Notes under the pieces: model-generated
What the model saw: only the letters and a program-made list of their open reading frames with translations
Told to the model about the DNA's origin: nothing
Databases searched by the model: none
Assembly: GCF_945859705.1 (NCBI RefSeq)
Contig: NC_079137.1
Span: 29,445,322 to 29,509,321, forward strand
DNA: 64,000 bases
Direction of reading: 5' to 3'
Source of the DNA: Episyrphus balteatus
Taxonomy: Eukaryota; Arthropoda; Insecta; Diptera; Syrphidae
Part shown: positions 12,239 to 25,971 of the stretch, in pieces
Position numbering within the stretch: position 1 is the stretch's first letter
How the letters are laid out: every line of letters begins with the position of its first letter
Position numbers and translations under genes: made by a program

Positions 12239-13575
12239 GGGTGGGTCAAAAAAATCGAAAATTTTTTTTTTGATTTGGTACTCCGAAAAATCGATTGCTA
12301 GACCCCTCTAGAATATACACACCAAATATGAGCTCTTTATATTAATGGGAAGGTCCTCCGCTTTGCAATTTTCCATTTTTACATCAAGCTTCTACTAAAA
12401 AAAAATAATTTTTTTATTTATTGACTTTTTAGCCAATTTCTTTTCATATTCTTGTAGGAAATTGAACGCTCTAAAAAAAAGGCCTTATACACTTTTTTCG
12501 TTTATCTAACCGTTGAATAGATATTTGAGGTCCAAAAATCGAGAAAATCTTTAAAAATTCGTTTTTTGTTCTTAATTTTGTAACAAATTGAAAATTTATA
12601 ATGATCAAACGCGCAAGACATATTCTTGCTGGAAATTAATTGTTCTACAAAAAAGGTCTTATTAACTTTTTTCATTAATCTAACCATTCTAAAGATATTA
12701 GAGGTCAAAGTTAAAAAAAAAATATAAAAACATTTTATATTTTAAAAAAATTCTAATTCACTGAAACTTCATTATTTTAAAATTAGCAAGATATATTCTT
12801 GTAGAGACTTAAACGTTCTACAAAAAATTCCTTGGAATCAAATTGATTGCTTTAACCGTTTAGAAAATATACGTATCCAAACCAATGCTCACTGATTTCA
12901 ATAGTTTTCTTATGACCCGTATGCATTGCGATTTGGATACGAATATCTTCTAAACGGTTAAAGCAATCAATTTGATGCTAAGGGATTTTTTGTAGAACGT
13001 TTAAGCCCCTACAAGAATACGTCTTGCTAAATTGAAAATAATGAATGTTCAGTGAGCTGGAAAATTTTTAAAAATATAAAATGTTTTTGTTATTTTTTTT
13101 TAACTTTGACCTCGAATATCTTTAGAATGGTTAGATCAATGAAAAAAGTTAATAAGACTTTTTTTGTGGAACAATCAATTTCCAGCAAGAATATGTCTTG
13201 CGCGTTTGATCATTATAATTTTTCAATTTGTAACAAAATTAAGAACAAAAAACGAATTTTTAAAGATTTTCTCAATTTTTGGACCTCAAATATCTCTTCA
13301 ACGGTTAGATAAACGAAAAAAGTGTATAAGGCCTTTTTTTTAGAGCGTTCAATTTCCTACAAGAATATGAAAAGAGATTTGCTAAAAAGTCAATTAATAA
13401 AAAAATTATTTTTTTTTAGTAGAAGCTTGATGTAAAAATGGAAAATTGCAAAGCGGAGGACCTTCCCATTAATATAAAGAGCTCATATTTGGTGTGTATA
13501 TTCTAGAGGGGTCTAGCAATCAATTTTTCGGAGTACCAATTCAAAAAAAAGAATTTCGATTTTTTTGACCCACCC
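12239..13575. mobile_element. 1.34-kb fold-back element
   Basis: Starts GGGTGGGTCAAAAAAATCGA and ends with its reverse complement, flanked by TA. Two arms of about 660 bp pair almost throughout (for example AAGGTCCTCCGCTTTGCAAT, mirrored near 13440), leaving only a short centre near 12900. It codes for nothing. It lies in the Drep intron. Confidence 0.9.
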
Positions 13576-13720
13576 TAATATCCATACATTTTTTCTTTCC
13601 TTAAGCATTCGGTTACATCGAGTTTTCTATACACTACGTGCAAGTACCTACATACACGTTCTATCAACGAAATTTGTATTCTCAAACTTGTGGATATGTA
13701 CCTAATTAGGAACATATACA

Positions 13721-14036
13721 TACAGGGTGTCCCGAAATAAGATAAGGAAAATTTAAGGGGCGATTCTTAGTTATATTCTAAGAAAAAAATTGTTCTACAG
13801 TAAAGACTTATCTGTAAAGTTGATACCGTTTAGCGATAATTTAAGAAAACCCTTACTTTTGTATTCTTCTTCATTAACATGAGTAAAGGTATAACAAAGT
13901 AAGGGTTTTCTAAAATTATCGGTAAATGTTACCAACTTTGCACCTATTATAGCGTTGCTATAAAACAATTTTTTCTTTAAATATATAAAAAATTCACTCC
14001 TTTAATTTTCCCTATCTTATTCTGGGACACCCTGTA
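13721..14036. mobile_element. Palindromic MITE with CAGGGTGTCCC ends
   Basis: TA-flanked element with CAGGGTGTCCC termini and arms reading GATAAGGAAAATTTAAGG; internal ACCCTTACTTT / AAAGTAAGGGT also pairs. It lies 150 bp from the 12239 fold-back. Confidence 0.85.
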
Positions 14037-17000
14037 TGTGTAGTTATGTTTTATGTATGTATAAAGTTTTTTTTTGTATAATGTGTGGTTTTGGTTTCAC
14101 ATTGGATTTTCAAATTGCTTCTAATAACAGAACAGGTTGTATAGGTTTTTTTCTCCAAAACATAGCAGCGTTATTTTGTATACTCAAAGCTAGTGGAGAC
14201 ATTTTGTAGACAGCGGACTTTTTCATTCTTGGGCCCGGATTTTCGTTCTAAATTATTATCAACTAAAATTGTTTTCTTTAATAAACTTAAATAAGTAAGG
14301 TGACATCTACTTTTGACATAATATTAATTAAAAATTAATTTAAAAGTAATCAAACCACTTTACTAAGATTTCATATATATCCCAGTACCTAGTACAGTTT
14401 TCAATCCCTTATTCAAAACTTCCAATTGAGCTTGACATACCTGAGTACAAATTTGAAATTGATTTAATTTGCTTCTGTTATAGGAAAGATTGTAAAGTTC
14501 TTCGAATTTTCAAAATCACATTAAATAAGAATAAGAAACCTCCTCGCTTCTAATTAAGAATAAGTTTACTACTGAGTTAAAGTATCGCAAACTGCATATT
14601 ATTCCCTCGTTTCATACTTTTTTGTTTTGTTCTTTTTTCTTTTCATAGGGATCGCCAACGAAGAAAGTGATTTGCATTTTTCTCTTCAAATATTATGGAT
14701 TTTTAATACGAATTTTGTTGGTTTTATTGGTATTCCTCCATACCAAAAGTATGTTCTTTCATAATGAGTTGAGTTCTCAGAGATAACACTCCGAGGGGTA
14801 TTTGAGCATATTGAAAATGTTGCAAAAATACTTTCATGTGAAAATTCATGTTCTTTATTGGACCAATATATCTTGAAAAAATGTTAACTACGTAATTGTA
14901 TTTTTGAATATTGTGGTAATCCTATTAAATTTGGCAATGTGATTTAATTTCTTATACAAATAAAGAATTAAAAAAGTCTATTTTAATATTTGACGACTAG
15001 CTTTTAACTACTAAGAGGCACACACTTGCTCTTGTAATAAAGGTTCCTAAAAATATGAAAGATTTTTATGTAAAATTCATAAAAAACTATTTTCAATCAA
15101 TTTTATAAGAAATTAAACTTAAGAAACAATATCAAATTTTCTTTTAAAACATCCTTTTAAATGGTTTTAACCTTCTTACCAAGTATGTAATTTTATTAAA
15201 AAATTGTTGTTATTTTAATTTTTATCATAAATAAAAACTTTGTAAAAAAACTGGTAGTTTAAAAAAAAAAGAAAATATTTATCGACACATAAAAACAAAC
15301 TTTTAAAAAAATTCTTTTGTTCGTTTAAAAAAAAAATGGTTTTTCAAAAAAATTATGTATTTATATATTTTTTTTTTTTTCAATCCAAAAAGATTATTAT
15401 TTAACGCTCTCATAATTTTATATAAAAAGTACTTAATTATACATACTTATTTTCACTTCCCCCCTATCGAATAAGTCTCTGTCTTAGGCTGTAGCTCGAC
15501 ACATTTTGTAAAGAATCCTTTACTTTCCTTAAATTGGCCCGGCCAATTAATGCAGAAATTCTTATCTGATCGAGCAAAAGAAAAATTCAAATGGGAAGTG
15601 AAAAAGGGCTATTAGTAGTAACGAAAAAGACAGGTCTTCCCGTCCGCATCCTGGCAAGATTGTCATGTACAATATAAAATATCCGAAGTAAAAACGACCT
15701 TGTTCTCCCTAAATGCAACCATATTTTTATTTGGAAATAACTCAAAATTCAAATAACTCAAAAAACATTCCATTTCTTTTTCTAACCATTTGCTTGTGAT
15801 GTTTATATTGTCATCATTAGAATTGTTTGTATTTTCGCTAAAAGTTTACATGTGAATTTTGTATCCTGTCTGCTATATATCTTGAAAACTTAAGAACAAT
15901 TTCCAAAGTAGTTCAGAAGTGGAAAGATGTATTATATATGTCTTTATATTTTCTGTGTCGTATTTTATTATGTGTGTGCTGTGCATAGTCTTAAATTTTG
16001 AATTAAAAAAATATTTGTTTGCAAAATCATATTTTCAAAGAAATATTAAACTTTTTTAAGAAAACGTGACAAAACTGCAAGTAAGAAGAATCCAGATACA
16101 AAATTCAGGATGAGACAACAACATAAATGTAGATACATATGTGTTATGTGTGCATATCTATCTACTTGTTACATAAATTTATATTTTTAATAGGTTTAAG
16201 AGCTTCCTCCGTTTTTGAAGTGTCACATGTCTCATGCTCATCCGTTTTTCTCATGAAATTGAATCAGTTAGAGAAATTATATTGTTGAGCAAGTTGTTCA
16301 TGTTGTTTCTTTTGGAAACATTTAAATTAATTTAACTTTCCTCCAAATAGAATATTGTGGTATGTATAGATTAAGAAAAGAAGATTAAAAATTGAAGATT
16401 GATGTTTTTTTTAAATTTATTTTGTCTTGCTTGTTCAATGTGGTTTGATTAGCCGTGAATAGAACAGATTTTAAAAAAGAATTATAATTCCTTTTCTTTA
16501 AAGTGCAAACATACATCTGCATAGATATTGTCATGGATTTTACGGTTTGAGGGAAATAAATGTATATAGACTCCGACACTTTGTTAAAGAGTTATTTATT
16601 ATTATATTTACAAGGGGAGTATTATTTTGCAAGTGCTACATGCAAGTCAAGTTCTCGATGAAAAAGAAATTGGTAGAAAAGAATTTTTTTAAATAATTAT
16701 GAAAAAGAAATTAGTACGAAAGAATTTTTTTTTTTTTTTTGAAAATAATGAAAAATATTTAAATTGTATCAAAATCAGTATATCAAAGAGAACAAGAATA
16801 TTAAAACTATTCCTCATATTAAAGTTACTATTCCTAGGAAATTACAACACAAGTACCTACTGGATTTCCAATATTTAGTATTTTATTTATTTTTTTTTAG
16901 AATAGATTTGAAATAAATTCAGTTTAAATTTCTTTTCACTTTTTTTTATTTGAAAAGTTCGATATAATTAAATAAATTTTTTCGCAACATCAGTACAATC

Positions 17001-19289
17001 ATTTTTAACAATGATACAGGAATTTGAAAAATAGCTAAGACTAGTTCTAACTTCTTCCCTTTAATGTTGCTTTGTATTCTTATACATTCATATCATTAAA
17101 AACTTTGATTTACAGTTAATGATAAAAATAATTATAAAAAAAGGATTATAAACTTTTTTAGCTTGGTCATTTTGGGTCTCATTCTCTTCAGAAATATAAA
17201 ATACTATAAAAAATAAACCTGGGGTCGAATGGGCAATTATGAAATTTGATAGTTGTTGTTTTACGAGCTGTAGTTCATAGAAAAAATATCAATTTGACTG
17301 TCAACTATCAAATATCACCTTAGCCTATCAACCGTCTTCACTTTTCCTACTCTTGCGTATGCGGTTAAACAAAAAGCCAATACAAAAAATAGCACGTATA
17401 CGCCACAGTGTACGTGCCAATACTATGAATTACAACTTTGCCTTAGCAGAAACACACCCTAATCTAAATTAAATAATCAATTGCACTCACTAAATGAAAA
17501 AAATGTATCTTTTTGTCATCAATGTTAATAAAAAAAGAGAAAAACAAAAACCTTTAGTACTGCTTATTTATAAAATATTATAAAATCCAACAAATAAATA
17601 ATTACAATTCTAACACAAAACAAAATCAATACATACATATAAACAAAATATAAATATAGCCCTTTTTAGTTTTGGTTACTTAGTTACTATAAAAAGTCCT
17701 TTTCAGAGATTTTTGGGCTATCGAATACACAATCCGACTTTAGCGCTACACCTCATTCAGTATTTTTTCCCGATGCCATTTCTGTATAATTATTCAATGT
17801 TACGACACAATAATTGAAATGAAAGACAGTTATAATTGTTCGTTATCTGTTTTCACTATTAATCTTTGTTATATTTTTAAGTTAAAGTTAAAGCCTAAGA
17901 GCCATTTGCTAAACGAAACTTAATTATTTAATCTGTATCATTTCAGTGTGGAAGGTTTTATGATACTTAAACTGACACTGAACATCTTTAGCACATTTAA
18001 TTTGAAGCAAGTTTTATTTTAATTATTTATATCATAGGATTTTAGATTTTGTGCACAATCGACCTCAGAAAACTTTTCTGTTGCAAAGCAATTATACGTT
18101 GGCCTACCCGTTTTAAAAACTACCTCACTTCTTTTTTGTCCCACCCGCTACACAGATTAAAAGACCTTGTCTTTTTTCAAAAATAACTATGTTGGTACCT
18201 ATATTTTTTCTTTGCTACTGTTGATTATAAGAAATTCTACATTTATAAATGTGCAAGTTATTCTCATTATTCGTGATGAAGTTATTCTCAGTTAAAGGAT
18301 AATAAAAGACGCTAACATTGAAATCTGTTCTGTTTTTGGTTCAAGAATTTTCTTTTCTTAAAAACAAAAAATAATTTAAAATTTGTTGTTGTTGAAATGA
18401 ATACTTTCAGGAATTTAAAGCTTTTTTCTAGAGGATTGTACATTCTTTACAATTCAATTTATTTTCTTAACAGAAAGTTCTGCAAATAGTTGGACTTAAA
18501 AAACACTAAATGAATGTTCTGCACATTATTCATTATTAACGTCACAAAATGCTTATCCCACAAAATGAAATAAGTATATACCTCACCTAATACCTTTTCT
18601 CCAATTCAAATACCATAAGATGGAATTTTATATTTTCTGTTGCAATTCGTATCCTATGCATAGCCTATAGCCTTATAAGAGACTCCTAGTTATGTAGTTT
18701 GAAAAGCTTCCAAAATTTATTATCAATGCTATACGCAACGTAATATTCTCATGTGCAAAGAAGCCATCTCCGGCACACTTTCATACATAACATCTCATTA
18801 TTTCACCTCTTCACATCTTGACTGAGATCTCTGAATATGTGCTGAGAATATTTCGGTGTAATATTTCACATCCATTAAAATTAAAAGTAAGTTTGATGGG
18901 TTGACATCAGAAGACGAATTTCTCATGGGTAGAATATTAAAACCTATCCATACTTTTTTAGTTGATATAATTTACGAAGGATGTAAGCGATTAAGTTTCT
19001 TCAAGTGGTGGTATGTTTGCGGTATGTCTGTCTCGGGAGGAATCGATTTTTTTGTATGGTTCATATGGTTTAATGAATTTCAAGTTTTATACAAAACTAG
19101 ATTTAAGGTTTCGAGTTTTAGATATGAAAACGCTAATGATTAATACGAATTTGTGGATAATTTGAAATTTGAAACTAATTTTTACAAAGGACTAGTTTGG
19201 TCACAAGTCAATAATAGCTGTGTTTTAACACCGGGGCGGTCCCGGGTGTCACCCATTCAATTGACTCCTTATTCCCAACTCATAACCTA
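14037..19289. other. Drep intron, no gene seen
   Basis: Mostly A/T-rich unique-looking DNA. Notable: a TTGGCCCGGCCAA palindrome near 15534, a GGGGTCGAAT end near 17222 and a dispersed-motif copy at 17392-17417. Confidence 0.7.
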
Positions 19290-21038
19290 CAGTGACGAGC
19301 AAAAGTGGTCAAATGTTTTGCCTTTTTTGAGAAAGTTGTTTAAAACTTAGCCCCAATTTATTCACTCTCCATTATATTTAAAGTCGCCACTAAAAATTAA
19401 AAATCTGTCAAATCGCATACAAATTTTAAAATTTCCCATTTTAAATGGAGACTTTAAATTAAATGGAGTGTGAATAAACTGGGCCTTAGTGTTCTTTACA
19501 TGAATTAAATCGTTTTTATTTTATTATTTTTCTATATTATGCCAGCATTTGTTTTCCTGATTAAAATTTTAAAAAATGCTTCATTGTCCAAAAATGGAGA
19601 GTATCATATTGTTATTTGGACTTGACCAATTCTGCTCGTTTTGGAAAAAGGCTTTTGTTTCAATATATTGAGTGTACTAGAATTAATTTTTACCACTTTT
19701 AACCACTTTTAACAATGCCGCGAGATAGGATCTATCAATCTGTGAATAAATAATTTTAAAATTCGGTCGTATTTCAGCTTAATGGAAAGCTCAAAGCTCA
19801 TCGCTTTTAGACTTGGGTTTTTTTACTGCGCTTACAATTTCTTCAAAAATTTCAACAGATTTTTAGCCAGATTATGTCAGGGTCTTATGCTGACTACAAA
19901 ACTGTCTAAAATTTTTTATTTCTGAAGCAATATTTGACAATTTTAAAGGTTTTGGTGGGGTCTTCATCTAGTTGAAAAACTATATCAGACAGCACGGAGT
20001 CTTCTTTTGCCAAAAAAAACTTGGTAAATTGTTTCGTTTTATATGAGGATAGGTTCGCTTGTTCATTATTTTTTCAAAATTAGCTAGCAATCCACAAGAT
20101 AACACCGGAAAATATTCTTGAGTCCATAATAATTTATGTCCGTTCTATAAACTTGATACTGCTGAAATGTTTTTTCCAGTTTTGGATAGTATCTAGATTT
20201 GCATTCTATTTCTTCTGAGTTCTCGTCAATCCAATCTACTTTTCCCATTGGTTATTGATTCTTTTTTGTGGTTATAGTTAAATTTTTAGTAAAAGTTTTA
20301 GTAAAAATTCATCTAACCTAACGATTTTTGACTTAAAAAAAAGGTTTGGTGATGTTCTGTTTGAGTTTTTGGGGGGAGTTCCCGACCTTTGATAAAATTT
20401 GAAGATATGATGAGGAGGAGAATCTATCTTGATATAAAACGGTACAATTTAACAAGTTTTTTTTTGGCAAAAGAAGACTCCGTGTCGTGTGATATAATTT
20501 TTCAACTACATGAAGACCCCACCAAAACCTTTAAAATTGTCAAATATTTCTTCGGAAATCAGAAATTTAAGACAGTTGCGTAGTCAGCATAAGGCCCTGA
20601 CCCAATTTGGCTGAAAATCTGTTGAAAATTTTGAAGACATTGTAAGGGCAGTAAAAGAACGCAAGCCTAATTGTGATGAGCTTTGAGCTTTCCATTAAGC
20701 TGAAATACGACCGAATTTTTAAATTATTTCTTCACAGATTGATAGATCCTTTCTCGCGGCATTGTTAAAAGTGGTTAAAAATAATTCTAGTACACTCAAT
20801 ATATTGAAACAAAAGCCTTTTTTCAAAACGAGCAAAATTGGTCAAGTCGAAATATTAATATGATACTCTCCATTTTTGGACAATGAAGCATTTTTTTAAA
20901 TTTTATTCAGGATAATTAATGGTGGCATAATATAGAAAAATAATAAAATAAAAACGCTTTAATTAATGTAAAGAACACTAAGTTTTAAACAACTTTTTCA
21001 AAAAAGGCCAAACATTTGACCACTTTTGCTCGTCACTG
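19290..21038. mobile_element. 1.75-kb fold-back element with CAGTGACGAGC ends
   Basis: Termini CAGTGACGAGCAAAAGTGGT are mirrored exactly and flanked by TA (19288-19289, 21039-21040). Arms of about 600 bp pair along their length around an unpaired centre of ~380 bp (20050-20430). TA target and terminal motif suggest mobilisation by a Tc1/mariner transposase. The left arm carries a later insertion at ~19350-19487. Confidence 0.88.
19350..19487. mobile_element. Small PIF/Harbinger-like MITE nested in the 19290 fold-back
   Basis: Ends GCCCCAATTTATTCAC and (mirror) GGCCCAGTTTATTCAC, inside arms ATGGAG…; flanked by TTA on each side. The right arm of the host fold-back shows the empty site (aaaacttagtgttc, reverse strand), proving insertion with TTA duplication. 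Confidence 0.8.
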
Positions 21039-22142
21039 TAGGTCATAACCTTCCTTAACTTTAGAGTAACTTTCGTGGCTTTGGTATTCAAGGGCCTTAA
21101 TTAACGTTTTCGTAACAAAATTATTTCTTCAATTTTTCAAATAAATTATTTAAGGAAGTTATAACTTCAGTTAAAAAATGGATTATACAAATATAGAAAC
21201 TGTATCTAATGAAATTTGTTTATTAACGAAGCTGATGGCCCTCATGTGCGTGACAGTCGCTGTTTTTTTTTTTTGCAAAGCTATCCGCAGCTCACTTCTA
21301 AAATATTTTGATAAAGTTTTGTAGGAGGGGGTAAAGTTGAAATAATTAGAATTTAATATAACAGACCTCTTAGATTTTAACAAAATTTTAACCTTTAAAA
21401 AATAAATTCATAACACTGAAGAAACCCTGAAGCCAAAGTAAACAAAAAGCCAAATGCAATTAAGCAAAAAAAAAAAGCTCATTGCACTTGTTATGGAAAT
21501 GCGAAACAAAAAAAAACATAACAAAAGAAAGCATAACGTGTAGTTACAGTGGGGCGATATGGCGAAGTGATTGAAATACGAAGGTAAAAGAAAAACCAAA
21601 TAAAGGAGTGAGATCAAATAAAAAATAATTGTGTTAAAAACAAAATAGCAGAAAACGAAGTAAAAAAATATGAAACAATATCCACATAATAGTATTCTAT
21701 TCAATGATACTTTTTTGGAGTTTTTGGTTTAAATTTCATTTTCGTACTTGAATCCTTTCATCACTGATACTGGTCTAGCAATGCTCCTACCTCTCAGTCA
21801 GCAACGTACTCTAGAACGGATTCAGTTAGGAATTTGTTAAAAAGTCACTCTTATGTCTTAGAACATGCATAGCGAGAATATATCCACCATTATTTAGGAT
21901 GGTTTTGTTTGAATTTCCTAAACAAAACGTATTGTGAAGTTTTTTTTACCTTTTTTAGGATGCTGACCAGTGTTTTAGTGCGAAATAAGTCATGACCTGT
22001 ATTCGTTCAAATATTCGTTCAGTAGCCTCAAGGATTTCTTTAACTTCTTTTTGACTTAAGAAAAAATTTCAAGCCATTTAGACCATTAAATTGTCAGGTG
22101 CCGAAGAATACAAAATGTTCTTTTAGAAATCAATGGATAACA

Positions 22143-23050
22143 CACTGGTCAGCAAAATTTAACTTTTTCTGCCACAAGAACCAAAGTATACTTTTCTAGT
22201 AGTTTTTGGTATGCTTAATTCGAATTTGAAGTCAGAAAAATTTGATTGGCCTCCGTTTTTGAAATATTACTGTTATAAAATGATTTTGGCTGTTTTCGAG
22301 GTTCTGTTTTTATGTGGGGTAATTCATTGAAAACAAATTTGTAACGGTGATTATAAGAACAGATATTCTTCTTTCAAAAACTATTTAAATTTTCCCTATA
22401 TATCTTTTATTGCTCGAGATATCTTAAATTTCAGTTAATGAGCCAAAGAGAAACTAAACTTTATCTATAGTTTAAGTCACTGGTCACAGAATTTTTGCCA
22501 ATTCTTTTCGGAAGGTTTTTGGGTTGCTGAACTCGAATCCGCAGTCAGAAAAATTCTATTAGCCTCCGTTCTTGAAATATAACCGTTTTAAAAAAAAACC
22601 TTTTTTCTGCATTTTATAACGGTAATATTTAAAAAACGAAGGCTAATAAAATTTTTCTGACTGCGGATTCGAATTTAGCAACCAAAAAACCTTCAGAAAA
22701 GTATATTTTGGTTCTTGTGACAAAAAAAGTTTATTTTGGTTGGCCAGTGCTGTTTCTGAGTCAAAGACCGCAACTTAAATTTTAAATATCTCGGGCAGCA
22801 AAAGAGATATCGGAAAAATTTAAACATTTTTTGAAAGAATAAGACCAGTTTTTATAGGCACCGTTACAAATTTATTCATAATGAATTACCCCACACAAAA
22901 ACATAACCTCGAAAACAGCCAAAATGACATTTTCTAACGGTAATATTTCAAAAACGGAGGCCAATCTGACTTCAGATTCGAGTTCAGCACATTCAAAACT
23001 AATAGAAAAGTATATTTTGGTTCTTGTGGCAAAAACCTTGTTGACCAGTG
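22143..23050. mobile_element. Nested fold-back, CACTGGTCA family
   Basis: The outer arms start CACTGGTCAGCAA and end with TTGACCAGTG; they share AAGTATACTTTTCT-type and CGAAAACAGCC-type blocks. Inside lies a second shorter palindrome of the same family (about 22477-22750, starting CACTGGTCACAGAA, ending GGCCAGTG). Confidence 0.75.
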
Positions 23051-25775
23051 AAATCGAAACAAAAATAGCAATAGGTACTCATAACCACAGAAACACATTG
23101 AAAAACTTACCATATTCGTAAAAAATAAAAAAAAAACAAACATGAAAATAAAAATACAAAAATAATATAAAATACAAAAATAAATTAAAAACAAAAATAA
23201 AATTTTAAATTAAGAAAAACACTGGATACGCAAATATTTTGAAAACCTTTATTTAACGACCTTCTGTTTACCCAAAACATAAATAGCCAGGCAGTTAAAT
23301 GTCAATATATACAAAAAAAGCAAAAAACTTTCCCTTACATCGTCTATTCATAGAGCCAGTAAAAAGCAATCCATCACTCCTCTGTCACAAAGGTCATGTT
23401 CTCGCATACAAAGGTTATATTACAAGAAACTCTTCAAGCTCATCACACTTGACATTCTCAACAAAATGGCACAGCATCCGCTTGCTTCATAAATAGTAGA
23501 CAAAACTTTAGAGACAACGACACCAAAAAAATCTGTAACACCAACAAACGATTTAGCTCGCGCAAGGATATGTTTAGTTTATGTTATTTGCTCACACTGT
23601 GTGAGTATTTATAACCGAAAAATAAAAAAAAAAAAACTTACTCAAAAGGCCAAGGTCGTTTCATTTATACGTATCTGGCTATATTTATGTTTGTATTTTT
23701 TTCGACCCAAGAGTACTTTATATCTTAAATAGAAAGACGTAGACGTTAGATAGGCAAAATATTTTTCTTCCATCCGCGAAACCTAGCCATTATCCTTCTT
23801 TTTAAATATGAATTAAATCAAATAAAAAAAAAGACTCTCAGGAAAGGCGAAATATGTGTACTTTTTTGTAGCTATAACACAGACACTCTGGTAAATGGGA
23901 ATACTGCCATTTCTTCTTTTTTTTTTTAGAAATCATCCTAGCATACTTTACTCGTGGGTTGAATAAGGATCAAAAATTGAAAGGCATATTTTAGCTATGA
24001 CAAATGAATTCAATAAAAACTGGCTTATATAATAATTTGCTTCCTATAACTGATTTAATTTTTTATTCTGACTTTTGGAAAAATAGTTTTGAGTATATCA
24101 AAGAGTTTCTGAGAGAAGAAGCATTTAAAATTTTTGCAAACTTATTTGACATGGAGTGTAGGTATAATAAAATTATTATACAGAACCTAAGTAGGAAAAT
24201 TGTCTATTTTACGATGCTAAATAAAGAACAGCAAAGCATCAAATTTAGTTTGCAAATCAAATCAACGGAATAAAAAAATGCCCATGAATAATAATTAGGT
24301 TAAGGCATTTTCATCTCAAAAGTCAAACGACGGCGACGTTGACGCACGCACCAATCGAGTCAATGTCAAGTTGTGAAGTTTTCTACGGAACACCCATAGG
24401 ACACACACATGAGAATGACAACATGATTGCGGAGTGTTGGCGGTATTTGGCAGCACTTTAATTCACTTCAATAACTCACTTTCACATTTTGCAATGTTGT
24501 GTCGCTGTCAGTCAGGGTTGTTAAAGAAAATTAAATGAAAAAATGAAACGATGTTAAAGCTGATATAAGCGTAAATCAATCTTGATTGGGGGTAGAGTTG
24601 GTATAAAGGTAGGATATTGATATCACCACCTGAAATATTTGGCAGCAATCCAATGTGCTTCATCCTTCTGAGTATATCTATATATATAAACAACTGACTA
24701 TACAGAAATGCATTTAACGAGTTTACACAGGAGATTGATGTGTTATGGAGCATTTGGATTGACAACATTGCTATAAAATGCACTTGAAAAATTAAAAAAT
24801 CCACTATGGACAAAACAAATGAACCCAAGAGGGAAAAAAGTCCAAGGTCAATTTGAATCGAAAATGCATGCACTCGTATGTATACAGATGACGTTTCTAG
24901 TTTCCAATTCAAAAATCAGAAGGCAAACATGGGTATCTATTTATTTTTGTGTTTGTTTAAAAAAAAAGTATCATGGTATGTTTGCATTTACGTTGAAAAG
25001 TGATTTTTGTTATCAGATCTTGAACGAGTATTTATTTTAAGAATCTTTTTATAGTGGTGAAAGTTCATGTTTAAAGTTTAAAATTTCATAAATTTCAAGA
25101 GATTATTAAAACTTTGCATTTTTATTTTGATCCACTGGACAAGCAACACTGATTTCTGGTATATTTAACTATAGAATGAAAATGAATTAAATATACTAGA
25201 AGATCGTTGTTTTCTCTTCGTGAAGAGTTTTTTATGGAGCTTTTCAAAAACGACTTACGGGATTTTAGTAAAAATATTCACAAGTCAAGTTGGAGGTCCT
25301 GGGCTCCATTCTTTAAATCGTTGACTTCTTTCAAAGAAAGGTACCTACTGCCTCTTGTGAAGAATTGGCAATGAAGCGTATCGTTAACATGAAGAAGTGC
25401 ATTCGAAGTGCCGTCCTGAATAGATAAAAAATTGAAGTTAGTCCTCCACCATTCTTGAAAAACTTACTCCACGCACACCAGGAATTGTTAGGAGCAGTAA
25501 GGCCTTAATTTTTTGTGAGCTCGTTGTGTCGCAAATTTATTATTACTTTATTTATCATTTAAGAAAAATCACACGTACTTTCAATTTCAAAGTACTTATT
25601 TATTAGCTGGATATTGCAAGTTTTAGTTTACCTATGGTTTTTCAAAAATAACATAAACAAAGTTCAACAAATTATGCTCTGAACGATTATTATCATATTA
25701 AGATAATTTTGACTCTTTAAGAAAAAAATAGAAATAAGTGATAGTTCTTTCCAAAAACATTATTCAATACTAACT
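23051..25775. other. Drep intron, no gene seen
   Basis: AT-rich. The open frames at 24004-24273 and 24508-24912 lack codon or motif support. Confidence 0.6.
25153..25203. repeat. Short hairpin sharing TTCTGGTATATTTAACT with 8525
   Basis: TTCTGGTATATTTAACT (17 bp) occurs exactly at 8525-8541 and 25153-25169; here its imperfect mirror (TTAAATATACTAGAAG) follows. Probably two remnants of one small MITE family. Confidence 0.5.
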
Positions 25776-25971
25776 ATTCCCTATTCCAGAGCATACCTAT
25801 GACAACTTGGAGTCGTCCGTTCATTCCTCTAATTAAGTTTTAAAGGTCTTTTGCAAAATACTTTCCGATTTCTTCTTACACTGCAGTTTTCAGCTGATCA
25901 AGACAGCTAAGAGGTCGATTTTTGTCGCGAACGCATCTCTTTAGAATTTCCCATGCACTGCGTGCTGTTCT
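25776..25971 (-). pseudogene. Tc1-like transposase C-terminal relic
   Basis: Minus-strand translation gives WEILKRCVRDKNRPLSCLDQ, LKTAV, stop, EEIGKYFAKDL, stop, NLIRGMNGRLQVVI. This matches the C-terminal pattern of Tc1-family transposases (N-L-W-x-x-LK…V, then EEW…, then L…SMPRRLQAVI) and is broken by two stops. The catalytic DD(E/D) region upstream is not recognisable. Confidence 0.6.

Noticed and set aside
12502..13312. Two matching frames (…NIFRMVR…KKVNKTFFVEQ…)
   Set aside because: They are the two arms of the 12239 fold-back read on opposite strands; no domain and the palindrome explains their similarity.
24508..24912. 134-codon minus frame
   Set aside because: No in-frame domain, AT-driven composition (Ile/Leu/Phe rich), no splice or promoter support.
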